From Paraburkholderia ribeironis (GTDB taxonomy: Bacteria > Pseudomonadota > Gammaproteobacteria > Burkholderiales > Burkholderiaceae): a stretch of DNA of 59,604 nt. Under the pieces are notes generated by a model. The model was not told the origin of the DNA, ran no database searches, and worked only from the letters and a program-made list of their open reading frames with translations. The DNA lies in contig NZ_CYGX02000019.1 of NCBI RefSeq assembly GCF_900019265.1, forward strand, positions 1-59,604, written 5' to 3'. Position numbers and translations under genes: made by a program. Below are positions 17,456 to 26,140 of this stretch, one piece after another. Each line of letters starts with the position of its first letter. Position 1 is the stretch's first letter.

Positions 17456-18760
17456 CTACCCACCGAACGCCAGTTGCCACAGCAGCGCCCCGTTCAGCAC
17501 GATGATAAACGCCGCCGACAGCCACGCCAGCGCAAGCGGCACGCCGCGCACGCGCCAGTCGCGCATCAGGCCGGCGTCCGATGCGTAGCGAATCAACGGC
17601 ACGACCGCGAGCGGCAATTGCAGGCTCAGCACCACCTGGCTTGCCACCAGCAACTGATTCGAGCCGTGCTGGCCGAACAGCGCGACTGCGAGCAGTGCCG
17701 GTCCGATCGCGAGCGCGCGGGTGAGCAGCGCGCGCTTCCAGCGTGGCAGCCGGATCTGCAGAAAGCCTTCCATGACCGCCTGACCCGCGAGCGTACCGGT
17801 GACGGTCGCACTCAGCCCGCACGCGAGCAGCGCTGCCGCGAACAGGATGCTGGCCCAGTGCGTGCCGACGAGCGGCGCGATCAGGCGGTGGGCGTCGGCG
17901 AGATCGGTCACGTCGCGATGGCCGCTGGCATAGAACACCGCCGCGGCGACGATCAGCAGCGCCGCGTTGATCACAAAGGCAAACGAGAGCGACGCGAACG
18001 TATCGATATTGACGACCTGTAGCGCGGCCTTGATCTGCGCGTCGCTGCGTTCGGGCGCGTGCTGTCTGACGAGCGACGAGTGCAGGTAAAGGTTATGCGG
18101 CATGACCGTCGCGCCGACGATGCCCGCCGCCAGCCACACCATGCCCGCGTTCCTCAGCAGCTCGACGCTCGGCGCGGTGCCGGCCAGCGCGGCGTGCCAG
18201 TCGGGCCGCGCGAGCGCCAGCTGGACCACGAAGCACAGGCCGACGAAGCCGATCAGCCCCGCGACCACCGCTTCGAGCTTGCGGCCGCCTTTCTGCTGAA
18301 GCGCGAGCAGCGCGAAGGTGCACACCGCCGACATCAGCACGCCGACCGTCAACGACACGCCGAGCAGCAGTTGCAACGCGACCGCGCTGCCGACCACCTC
18401 GGCGACGTCGCAGGCGATGATCGCGACTTCGCTGGTCAGCCACAGGAAGAGCGTGCCACGCCGGCCGGTGCGCTCACGACAGATCTGCGCCAGATCGCGC
18501 CCGGTCACCACGCCCAGCCGCGACGACAGCCATTGCAGCAGCATCGCCATCAGGCTCGACAGCAGCACGATGCCGAGCAGGCGATAGCCGTAGCCCGCCC
18601 CGGCGCCGAGCGCGGTCGCCCAGTTGCCCGGGTCGATATAGCCGACTGCGATCAGCGCGCCCGCGCCGAGCAACGAAAACCAGTGCGGCGGACCTGCCGG
18701 CCCGCTGCCCGGCAAGCGCCGGCGGCGATTCGGTCGCAGCGCGAATGGATTGGTGTTCAT
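17456..18760 (-). CDS. mntH: NRAMP-family Mn2+/Fe2+ transporter
   Basis: A 434-residue inner-membrane NRAMP transporter for Mn2+ and Fe2+ with proton symport. TM1 carries the metal-site motif DPGN (residues 43-46) and TM6 carries ATVMPHNLYLHS, both diagnostic. About eleven hydrophobic segments are present. I start at MNTNPFALRP (18760); sequence upstream is a repeat-rich non-coding stretch. It stands alone on the minus strand. I did not find a convincing MntR or Fur site. Confidence 0.92.
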   Translation of the reverse strand: MNTNPFALRPNRRRRLPGSGPAGPPHWFSLLGAGALIAVGYIDPGNWATALGAGAGYGYRLLGIVLLSSLMAMLLQWLSSRLGVVTGRDLAQICRERTGRRGTLFLWLTSEVAIIACDVAEVVGSAVALQLLLGVSLTVGVLMSAVCTFALLALQQKGGRKLEAVVAGLIGFVGLCFVVQLALARPDWHAALAGTAPSVELLRNAGMVWLAAGIVGATVMPHNLYLHSSLVRQHAPERSDAQIKAALQVVNIDTFASLSFAFVINAALLIVAAAVFYASGHRDVTDLADAHRLIAPLVGTHWASILFAAALLACGLSATVTGTLAGQAVMEGFLQIRLPRWKRALLTRALAIGPALLAVALFGQHGSNQLLVASQVVLSLQLPLAVVPLIRYASDAGLMRDWRVRGVPLALAWLSAAFIIVLNGALLWQLAFGG

Positions 18761-18879
18761 CGGTGCCCGAGGTCGAAGACTGCATCGTTTCGCAAGCCAC
18801 GTGCCCGCTGTGCATACAGCGGGCCGCGCGTTGGCCCGCAGGCGGCGCGCGACGAGCGCCGCGCCGTGCGTCGGTGCGC

Positions 18880-19096
18880 CAGCAGCTATCCAGCAGCTAT
18901 CCAACAGCAGCTATCCAGCGGCTATTGTGCACCGTCAGCCGCCGGCCGGCTCGCGCGCTCGCGGGGTACACCTCGCGCCGCGCGCCGATTCGCATGAAAG
19001 CCGACGAAACGGGCCTGCCGCCGCCAACCGCGTTGCACCTCGCGCCGCGCTCCGACTCGCATGAAAGCCGGCGAAACAGGCCTGCCGCCGCCACCC
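18880..19096. repeat. Two tandem repeat tracts upstream of mntH
   Basis: Tract 1 (18880-18926) has CAGCAGCTATC about four times. Tract 2 (18970-19096) is two copies of a 67-bp unit starting CCTCGCGCCGCGC and containing GCATGAAAGCC; the copies differ at a handful of positions. The tracts fill most of the 620-bp gap between the divergent mntH and potF genes. Confidence 0.85.
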
Positions 19097-19176
19097 GCAT
19101 ACTGGCGAAATGCGCCAGTACCGCGTCGACTTGACAGCCTGACGACGACACGGTCGCCGCCGGGGTTTTTTTCAGG

Positions 19177-19204
19177 TAGACATGCGCCGATAACCCGCTA
19201 AAAT
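19177..19204 (+). promoter_or_regulatory. Candidate promoter of the polyamine operon
   Basis: TAGACA (19177-19182) and TAAAAT (19199-19204) with a 16-base spacer. A leader of about 170 bases follows before the binding-protein ATG at 19382. I see no known riboswitch in it. Confidence 0.45.
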
Positions 19205-19381
19205 TGCGCCCATTTTCCAATGGTGCGGCCCGCGCTGTACCGTTTGCGCGACAACCCGGCATTTTTTTTGGAGCGCGCAATAATTAATGGTAGTTTTCGG
19301 GGTTTTCAGGGGAGCCGTGGGCGCGAAGCTGCGGCGTCAGTGACGACGGTCGGCGCGAGCCGGTTACGAGCGGAGAACGGG

Positions 19382-20482
19382 ATGAAAAAACGGATAGTGG
19401 GACAAATGGCGGCGCTGATCCTGTGCGCGACGCCGTGGTTGACGGCCGCTGCGAAGGATACGCAGCTGAATGTGTATAACTGGTCCGATTACATCGCCAA
19501 GGACACCATCCCGAACTTCACGAAGCAAAGCGGCGTCCAGGTCAAATACGACAACTACGACAGCGACGACACGCTGCAGGCGAAGCTGCTCACCGGCAAC
19601 TCCGGTTACGACATCGTCGTGCCGACCAGCAACTACGCCGGCAAGCAGATCGCCGCGGGCATCTTCGAGCCGCTCGACAAGTCGAAGCTGCCGAACCTGA
19701 AGTACCTCGACCCGTCGCTGACGGCGCTGGTGGCCGGTGCCGATCCGGGCAACAAGTACACGGTGCCCTGGGCGTACGGCACGACCGGCCTCGGGTACAA
19801 CGTCACCAAGGTCCAGCAGATCCTCGGCAAGAACGCGCCGCTCGATAGCTGGGACATCCTGTTCAAGCCAGAAAATATTTCGAAGCTGAAAGCCTGCGGC
19901 GTGTCCGTGCTCGACGCGCCGGACCAGATGTTCGCCGCCGCGCTGCACTACATGGGCAAGGATCCGATGAGCACGAACCCGGCCGACTACCGCGCCGCGC
20001 TCGAGATGATGAAAAAGATCCGCCCGTACATCACGCAGTTCAACTCGTCGGGCTATATCAACGACCTGGTCGGCGGCGACGTGTGCTTCGCTTACGGCTG
20101 GTCGGGCGACGTCGTGATCGCCAAGCATCGCGCGATCGAAGCGAAGAAGCCGTACAAGATCGAGTACTTCATTCCGAAGGGCGGCGCACCGGTCTGGTTC
20201 GACGTGATGGCGATTCCGAAGGACGCCAGGCACAAGGAAGCGGCGCTCGAGTGGATCAACTACATCGAAACGCCGCAGGTGCACGCCGCGATCACCAACG
20301 CCGTCTACTACCCGAGCACCAACGTCGAAGCGCGCAAGTACGTGGACAAGGACGTGGCGAACGATCCGGCCGTGTACCCGCCGCCAGAGGTCATCAAGAC
20401 GCTGTTCCTGCTCAAGCCGCTGCCGCAGGAAATCCAGCGGCTGCAAACGCGGCTGTGGACTGAGTTCAAGTCCGGCCGCTGA
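19382..20482 (+). CDS. potF: Polyamine ABC importer, periplasmic binding protein
   Basis: A 366-residue exported binding protein of the PotD/PotF family, closest in style to PotF (putrescine). A signal peptide spans about residues 1-24 (cleavage near TAAAKD). The mature start QLNVYNWSDYIAKDTIPNF is the typical polyamine-binding opening. Later VPWAYGTTGLGYN and LVGGDVCFAYGWSGDV carry residues that line the ligand site in the family. GGAG lies about eight bases before the ATG. It opens a potFGHI operon. Putrescine against spermidine cannot be settled here. Confidence 0.92.
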   Translation: MKKRIVGQMAALILCATPWLTAAAKDTQLNVYNWSDYIAKDTIPNFTKQSGVQVKYDNYDSDDTLQAKLLTGNSGYDIVVPTSNYAGKQIAAGIFEPLDKSKLPNLKYLDPSLTALVAGADPGNKYTVPWAYGTTGLGYNVTKVQQILGKNAPLDSWDILFKPENISKLKACGVSVLDAPDQMFAAALHYMGKDPMSTNPADYRAALEMMKKIRPYITQFNSSGYINDLVGGDVCFAYGWSGDVVIAKHRAIEAKKPYKIEYFIPKGGAPVWFDVMAIPKDARHKEAALEWINYIETPQVHAAITNAVYYPSTNVEARKYVDKDVANDPAVYPPPEVIKTLFLLKPLPQEIQRLQTRLWTEFKSGR

Positions 20483-20518
20483 CCCGCGGCAAGAAGGAAG
20501 GGTCGGTATCATCATGAA

Positions 20519-20543
20519 GCCCCCGGTGTTTACCGGGGGCTTT
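20519..20543 (+). terminator. Intercistronic hairpin between potF and potG
   Basis: GCCCCCGGT (20519-20527) pairs perfectly with ACCGGGGGC (20532-20540), followed by only three T. It lies in the 91-base potF-potG gap and is likely a partial terminator or an RNA-stability hairpin that favours the binding-protein mRNA (inference). Confidence 0.75.
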
Positions 20544-20573
20544 GTTCGTCAAACGCTGGAGTGAAGCAGCATT

Positions 20574-21743
20574 ATGATCAGTAGTGACCAGTCGGGCGCA
20601 CTGGCGGCGACAGGCGCGCCGCACGCGGGCCTTGCCGCCGTTACGGATGACGCAGCGGACCATTTCGTCCAGATCGTCGACGTCGTGAAGAAGTTCGGCG
20701 AGACCGTGGCGGTCAAAGGAGTCAACCTGTCGGTGAAGAAGGGCGAGCTGTTCGCGCTGCTCGGTAGTTCCGGCTGCGGCAAGTCGACGTTGTTGCGCAT
20801 GATGGCCGGCCTCGAGACCGTGACCTCGGGCCGCATCCTGATCGACGGCGAGGACCTCGCGCAATTGCCGCCGTACCGCCGGCCGGTCAACATGATGTTC
20901 CAGTCGTACGCGCTGTTTCCGCACATGACGGTCGAGGCGAACGTCGCCTTCGGTCTGAAGCAGGAGGGCGTGCCGAAGGCCGAACTGAACGAGCGCGTGC
21001 AGACCGCGCTCGAACTCGTGCAGATGGGCCGCTTCGCGAAGCGCAAGCCGCATCAGCTGTCGGGCGGGCAGCAGCAGCGCGTGGCGCTGGCGCGTTCGCT
21101 GGTCAAGCGGCCCAAGCTACTGCTGCTCGACGAACCGATGTCCGCGCTCGACAAGCAGATCCGTCAGCGCACCCAGATCGAGCTGCTCAACATCCTCGAC
21201 AAGGTCGGCGTGACCTGCGTGATGGTCACGCACGATCAGGAAGAGGCGATGACGATGGCCGACCGCCTTGCCGTGATGAGCGAAGGCGAGATCGTCCAGA
21301 TCGGCACGCCGAATGAAGTCTACGAGTATCCGAACAGCCGCTTTTCGGCGGAGTTCATCGGCTCGACCAATCTGTTCGAAGGCCATACGGTCGAAGACGA
21401 ACCCGACTACGTGTTCATCGAAACGCCCGATCTGCCTTGCCGCCTGTACGTGAGCCATGGCATCACCGGTCCGCTCGGCATGCCGGTGACCATCTCGGTG
21501 CGGCCCGAGCGCATCGCGCTCACGCGCAAACCGCCGGAAGGCGCGTACAACTGGGGCAAGGGCGTCGTCACGAATATCGCCTACATGGGTGGCTATTCGC
21601 TGTATCACGTGAAGCTCGAAGCCGGCAAAACGGTGATCGCGAACGTGACGAGTCTCGCGTTGACCGAGATCGATCCGCCCACGTGGGGCGACGAAGTGTA
21701 CGTGCGCTGGAGCGCCTCGGCCGGCGTGGTGTTGACGTCATGA
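20574..21743 (+). CDS. potG: Polyamine ABC importer, ATP-binding protein
   Basis: A 389-residue ATPase of the PotA/PotG family. The nucleotide-binding domain has Walker A GSSGCGKST, the signature LSGGQQQRVALARSL, Walker B LLLLDEPMSALD and the switch MVTHDQEEAM. A TOBE-type regulatory domain fills roughly the last 120 residues (SVRPERIAL is typical). About 30 non-conserved residues precede the domain. The stop overlaps the potH start (ATGA). Confidence 0.94.
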   Translation: MISSDQSGALAATGAPHAGLAAVTDDAADHFVQIVDVVKKFGETVAVKGVNLSVKKGELFALLGSSGCGKSTLLRMMAGLETVTSGRILIDGEDLAQLPPYRRPVNMMFQSYALFPHMTVEANVAFGLKQEGVPKAELNERVQTALELVQMGRFAKRKPHQLSGGQQQRVALARSLVKRPKLLLLDEPMSALDKQIRQRTQIELLNILDKVGVTCVMVTHDQEEAMTMADRLAVMSEGEIVQIGTPNEVYEYPNSRFSAEFIGSTNLFEGHTVEDEPDYVFIETPDLPCRLYVSHGITGPLGMPVTISVRPERIALTRKPPEGAYNWGKGVVTNIAYMGGYSLYHVKLEAGKTVIANVTSLALTEIDPPTWGDEVYVRWSASAGVVLTS

Positions 21744-22669
21744 AGCGCACGTTCACTGCCCTGATCGGCTGGCCGGTGCGGCGCTTCAGTCTGACTGGCC
21801 GCAGCGCGGTGGTCGCGGGGCCGTTCATCTGGCTGCTGCTGTTTTTCCTCGCGCCGTTCCTGCTGGTCGTGAAGATCAGCTTCGCCGATTCGCAGCTCGG
21901 CATTCCGCCGTACACGCGGCTCGTCACGCTCGCGGAAAACGCGATTCACATCACGCTCGACCTGTCGCATTACGCATTTCTGCTGACCGACAGCCTCTAT
22001 TTCGCGACCTATGTGAATTCGCTGGTGGTTGCCGCGATCTCGACGCTGCTGTGTCTGCTGATCGGTTATCCGATGGCCTACTACATCGCGCGATCCAATC
22101 CGGCGAGCCGCAATCTGTTGATGATGGCCGTGATGCTGCCGTTCTGGACGTCGTTCCTGATTCGCGTCTACGCGTGGATCGGCATCCTGAAGAACAACGG
22201 CTTGCTGAACAACTTCCTGATGTCGATCGGCCTGATCCATTCGCCGATCGAGCTGTATCACACCAACACCGCGGTCTATATCGGCATGGTGTATTCATAC
22301 CTGCCGTTTCTCGTGATGCCGCTGTACGCCCATCTCGTGAAGATGGACCTGACCTTGCTCGAAGCCGCGTACGACCTCGGCGCGAAACCGTGGAAAGCGT
22401 TCTGGCAGATCACGTTGCCGCTGTCGAAGAACGGCATCATCGCCGGCTGTCTGCTGGTGTTCATTCCGGCGGTGGGCGAGTACGTAATCCCCGAATTGCT
22501 GGGTGGCGCGAACACGCTGATGATCGGCCGCGTGATGTGGAATGAGTTCTTCGACAATGCCGACTGGCCGATGGCTTCCGCGGTGACGTGCGCAATGGTG
22601 TTGCTGTTGCTGGTGCCGATGGCGCTTTTCCAGCATGCGCAGGCCAAGGCGATGGAGGAAAGGCCCTGA
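21740..22669 (+). CDS. potH: Polyamine ABC importer permease
   Basis: A 309-residue inner-membrane permease with six main hydrophobic segments. It carries the cytoplasmic EAA loop EAAYDLGAKPWKAFWQITLPLS that docks on the ATPase. The ATG at 21740 overlaps the potG stop, and its own stop overlaps potI, showing tight coupling. It matches PotH in length and order. Confidence 0.94.
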   Translation: MKRTFTALIGWPVRRFSLTGRSAVVAGPFIWLLLFFLAPFLLVVKISFADSQLGIPPYTRLVTLAENAIHITLDLSHYAFLLTDSLYFATYVNSLVVAAISTLLCLLIGYPMAYYIARSNPASRNLLMMAVMLPFWTSFLIRVYAWIGILKNNGLLNNFLMSIGLIHSPIELYHTNTAVYIGMVYSYLPFLVMPLYAHLVKMDLTLLEAAYDLGAKPWKAFWQITLPLSKNGIIAGCLLVFIPAVGEYVIPELLGGANTLMIGRVMWNEFFDNADWPMASAVTCAMVLLLLVPMALFQHAQAKAMEERP

Positions 22670-23487
22670 TGAAGCCCAACCGGATTTTGCAGTGTATCGC
22701 GCTCGCGATCGGGTTTCTGTTTCTGTATATACCGATCGCCAGTCTGGTGGTGTATTCGTTCAACGAATCGCAACTGGTCACGGTGTGGACGCGTTTTTCG
22801 ACGCGCTGGTACGCGGCGTTGCTGCAGGACGACGAACTGATCGCGGCCGCGTGGTTGTCGTTGCGCATAGGGTTGCTGACGGCTTTCGCGTCGGTGGTGA
22901 TCGGCACGTGGGCCGGTTTCGTGCTCGCACGGATGGGCCGGTTTCGCGGTTTCACGCTATATACCGGCATGATCAACGCGCCGCTGGTGATTCCCGAGGT
23001 GATCCAGGGAATCTCGCTGCTGCTCCTGTTCATCGAAATGGCCAAGTGGCTCGGCTGGCCGGCCGGGCGCGGCATTTTCACGATCTGGATCGGCCACGTG
23101 ATGCTGTGCATTTCGTATGTCGCGATCATCGTGCAATCGCGTGTGAGGGAGTTGCATCCGTCGCTGGAAGAAGCGGCGCTCGATCTCGGCGCGACGCCGC
23201 TGCGCGTGTTCTTCTTCATTACGTTGCCGCTCATCTCGCAGGCGCTCGTGTCGGGCTGGCTGCTGTCGTTCACGCTGTCGATCGACGATCTGGTGCTGTC
23301 GGCGTTCCTGTCCGGTCCCGGTTCGACGACGCTGCCGCTGGTGGTGTTCTCGCGCGTGCGGCTCGGGTTGAATCCGGAAATGAATGCGCTCGCCACGCTG
23401 TTCATCGCGGTCGTGACGGTCGGCGTGGTGGCGGCCAACTACTTCATGCAGCGGGCGGAGCGCAAGCGGGTGATGATGGCGGTCTAG
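22669..23487 (+). CDS. potI: Polyamine ABC importer permease
   Basis: A 272-residue permease partner of PotH, starting in a TGATG overlap with the potH stop and preceded by GGAGGAAAG. The EAA loop is EEAALDLGATPLRVFFFITLPL. It ends the potFGHI operon. No clear terminator was found before the convergent chemoreceptor gene. Confidence 0.93.
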   Translation: MKPNRILQCIALAIGFLFLYIPIASLVVYSFNESQLVTVWTRFSTRWYAALLQDDELIAAAWLSLRIGLLTAFASVVIGTWAGFVLARMGRFRGFTLYTGMINAPLVIPEVIQGISLLLLFIEMAKWLGWPAGRGIFTIWIGHVMLCISYVAIIVQSRVRELHPSLEEAALDLGATPLRVFFFITLPLISQALVSGWLLSFTLSIDDLVLSAFLSGPGSTTLPLVVFSRVRLGLNPEMNALATLFIAVVTVGVVAANYFMQRAERKRVMMAV

Positions 23488-23601
23488 CGTGCGATGCGCT
23501 CGCGCGGCGCCTGCATGGCGCATGTGTTGAGCCTGTATGGCGCCTGTGTTGCGCCTGTGTGGCGCACGTGCATCCACAGCGCGCATGCGTGCGTGCCGCG
23601 C

Positions 23602-25005
23602 TCAGACCTTGTAGCCGATCCGAAAGCCACCCCAATGACGCCCGGCCACGAACACCGGTGCCGACGCGTCCTTCATCAGCACGAACTGGCCGCCGCCCAT
23701 ATCGCGGCGATAGGTCTGCAGCAGGAACTGCCTGGTATGCGATGCGGCCGCGATGCCGGTGCGATCGTCGAACATGCGCCGGTTGCGGCAGTTCGCCATG
23801 TTCCAGACGACGTCGTCGCGCGGCGGCAATGAAAACTTGCGGTTGTGGGTCGGCAGATAGCCGCGCACGTCGATCGCGGCGCAGAACGCAACGCGTGGAT
23901 CGAGCTCGAGCAGCGGCTCCTGGATGGCCGGCAAGACCCGATCGGTGAAGGCGGTAAAGCGCGTCAGAAACTGAGGCGGATTGCTGCCCGCGACAGGCAC
24001 GTACTGTTGGTCGAACAGATCGTCGAGCGACACCTCGCCGCGTGCCACGGCCGCTTCGAACAGCTTGCTCACGGCTGCGGCGGCCTGCTGCGCCGCCTCG
24101 ATGAAGCGGGTGTCCGCGGTCTCGACGCCGGTCGCGGTGGTCAGCTCGATCAGTGTTTCGGACACGCCGAGCAGATGGCCCAGACGGTCCTTTGCCTGCA
24201 CGAAGTTTTCGCTCGAATCCTCGACGCCGCTCGCCATTTCCAGCACCTGTGCCTCGAGCCCGTCGCATTGCGTTTCGATTTCGCCGGTCAGCGTCGCGAT
24301 TTGCCCGGCCTCGCTGTTCAGATGCGCGATCGCATTGCCCGTTGCCTGCACCACGTCGCCGATCTTGCGCGTGCTTTCGCGCACCCGGTGCGCTCGCGCG
24401 GTGTTCACCGAGCCTTCGTTGATCAACTGCTCGGTTTGCTGCGTGAGTTGCGCGAGCGTCGTCTCGATCTGGCTGGTGGCTTGCGCGGTTTTCGCCGACA
24501 GGTTCTTGACCTCGGCGGCCACCACCGCGAAGCTTCGGCCGGAATCGCCGGCGCGGGCCGCTTCGATTGCCGCGTTCAGCGCCAGCAGATGGGTCTGGCG
24601 GGCGATCAGCGAGATCTCTTCGGAGACTCGGCTCACGTGTGCCAACGCGCTGCGTAGCGCGCCGATCTGGCTTTCGATCACTGTCACGCCTTCGACCAGT
24701 CCGTGAATGTCGGCGAGAGATGCTTCGAGCGTCTGCTGCGACGCCTGCACGCCGCTTGCGGCTTCGGCCGACACGCTGCGCATATCGCGGGCGGCTGCGG
24801 CGATGCGATGATTGCCCGCGAGGGTTTGCGCGGCGGATTCGCGCAGTGCCTGGCAGACTTGCGCCTGGTGTTGCACGCGTGCGGCGACTTCATCGACGTG
24901 GCCTGCTACGTCGCAGATCTCGATGCCCAGTTTGCCGGCTTGCGCGGCGATGTTGCCGACGACCGTGTGCGGGCGGGTTGCTTTGCGAAAGCTGAAACGC
25001 TTCAT
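23602..25005 (-). CDS. Soluble methyl-accepting chemotaxis protein
   Basis: A 467-residue chemoreceptor with no membrane segment. The signalling hairpin tip is ISLIARQTHLLALNAAIEAARAGDSGRSFAVVA (quoted as a landmark in parts), within a long coiled-coil region of about residues 20-290. The C-terminal third (about 330-467) is a separate sensor-like domain with GYLPTHNRKFS, NCRNRRMFDDRTG and FLLQTYRRDMGGG, a pattern I recall from other proteobacterial soluble receptors. The usual order (sensor first, signalling last) is therefore reversed. The gene is convergent with the polyamine operon, but a link to polyamine sensing is only a guess. Confidence 0.9.
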   Translation of the reverse strand: MKRFSFRKATRPHTVVGNIAAQAGKLGIEICDVAGHVDEVAARVQHQAQVCQALRESAAQTLAGNHRIAAAARDMRSVSAEAASGVQASQQTLEASLADIHGLVEGVTVIESQIGALRSALAHVSRVSEEISLIARQTHLLALNAAIEAARAGDSGRSFAVVAAEVKNLSAKTAQATSQIETTLAQLTQQTEQLINEGSVNTARAHRVRESTRKIGDVVQATGNAIAHLNSEAGQIATLTGEIETQCDGLEAQVLEMASGVEDSSENFVQAKDRLGHLLGVSETLIELTTATGVETADTRFIEAAQQAAAAVSKLFEAAVARGEVSLDDLFDQQYVPVAGSNPPQFLTRFTAFTDRVLPAIQEPLLELDPRVAFCAAIDVRGYLPTHNRKFSLPPRDDVVWNMANCRNRRMFDDRTGIAAASHTRQFLLQTYRRDMGGGQFVLMKDASAPVFVAGRHWGGFRIGYKV

Positions 25006-25016
25006 GTTTGTCTCCT

Positions 25017-25106
25017 GTCGACCAGAGTTAGCGCTTCAGCGCTTACTCCAGTCCCTCAGCGGTCGACCAGATTTAGCGGTTTAGCTCTTACTCCAGCCCC
25101 TGGCAC
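25017..25106. repeat. Imperfect 45-bp tandem repeat upstream of the chemoreceptor
   Basis: GTCGACCAGAGTTAGCG (25017) and GTCGACCAGATTTAGCG (25062) start two 45-bp units that share CTTACTCCAG; a third CTTACTCC follows. The tract lies in the leader of the chemoreceptor gene. The rest of 25107-25514 has no gene I can support. Confidence 0.7.
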
Positions 25107-25514
25107 TTACTCCGATCCCCTGCCTCTCAATCGCTCGATGGCGCGGGTGACGCGAGATGGGCGCCGTCACCGGGCGCGAACGCGGTATCTTTCCGATGCG
25201 TTTACGGCAGACTTTCAATCAACTTCATACGGAGTATCCCGCAGTCGTTATGATGTGCGGTCGAACGGTAATTCACTATCCTTCCCGCAGCCTTTCCCCT
25301 CTTTACCGGCAACCATGATCGATTCCCTCGTGCGCGTTTCGGGCTGGCAACAGCTCTATCACCTGTGGGAACTGCTCGTGATGCTGTTCAAGTTTCTGTG
25401 GGCATTGCTGCGTCTTTTGGGGGGCGGTTGAGCGCGAAACCGGGCACGGGCCGATGCGCGGCTCGCAGCCACCAACCGGCACGCTCGCGACCGGCAAGCC
25501 CTTCGACAGCGTTT

Positions 25515-25670
25515 GAAGAAGTTCGGGAAGTTCGCGATGCTGGTGCCCAGATAGGCCTCTGCGCCATCGCGCTGCCACATTGCAGCGAGGTCCGCGCCGT
25601 CGTGGCCGGTCACGTCGAACGGTGCGCCGACGTCGTTGACCTGGAAGCCGGTGCCGCAGATGATCGCGTC
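25515..25670 (-). pseudogene. Fragment of a flavin-containing (Baeyer-Villiger type) monooxygenase
   Basis: About 52 codons read as the late part of a flavoprotein monooxygenase: DAIICGTGFQVND, PFDVTGHDGADLAAMW and EAYLGTSIANFPNFF, which fit the ATGF and W-x(5,6)-EAYLGT-x(3)-FPN-F landmarks of cyclohexanone-type monooxygenases. Sequence on both sides no longer matches. No start, flavin or NADP motif is present, so this is a decayed remnant. Confidence 0.6.
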
Positions 25671-25762
25671 GGCGTGACGTCTACATATGTCTACGCAGCG
25701 AAACGGGTAGGGTAGACAAGTGAGCACTTCGCTTCAAGATCGCCTGGAGTGCGGCTGTTCAA

Positions 25763-25977
25763 TTAGACGCGCGTGCCGCTCAGTGATTTCAAGCCGATGA
25801 AATCCATTCCCGACGCACGCACGGTCTGCACAGCAGCATCACCGTGACAGAGACCGGCGGGAGTGATGGTCGACCTTGGGAAGCCGGTGACCGACAAGCC
25901 GATTTCATCTTCTTCATGACGTCATCGTAGCCGAGCGCGGTGCAATCGTGGCAATGACGTTGTGTAGCCTGTGGCAC
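25763..25977 (-). pseudogene. Unidentified decayed coding fragment
   Basis: Two adjoining minus-strand frames look coding in turn. One contains CTALGYDDVMKKM. It gives way by a frameshift to one reading EIGLSVTGFPRSTITPAG and ending with GMDFIGLKSLSGTRV and a stop (25763-25765). I do not recognise the family. With the monooxygenase piece next to it, this looks like a small graveyard of degraded genes. Confidence 0.3.
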
Positions 25978-26041
25978 AGAAAAAGATAATTCATTCAGTT
26001 AATTTCGTTAACGCTTTTAACATGGTTCGCGACCCTACCAA

Positions 26042-26065
26042 GGCACTTCGGTATATCGAAGTGCC
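26042..26065. promoter_or_regulatory. Perfect hairpin ahead of the oxidase operon
   Basis: GGCACTTCG (26042-26050) and CGAAGTGCC (26057-26065) form a perfect 9-bp inverted repeat around GTATAT, about 75 bases before the start codon. There is no T-tract, so an operator or leader hairpin is more likely than a terminator. The surrounding 25980-26140 is clearly AT-richer than the rest of the window. Confidence 0.5.
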
Positions 26066-26140
26066 GTGCGCGTTCCGTCGTGAATCAATATCCGGTTTGC
26101 GACATCTAGCCGACGCATATAAAATTCGGAATAAAAATTA

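Noticed and set aside
19205..19381. Riboswitch in the polyamine operon leader
   Set aside because: No known riboswitch fold or conserved core was recognisable.
25315..25431. 38-codon hydrophobic ORF (MIDSLVRVSG start, WALLRLLGGG end)
   Set aside because: Looks like a possible single membrane helix, but there is no ribosome site and no way to judge conservation.
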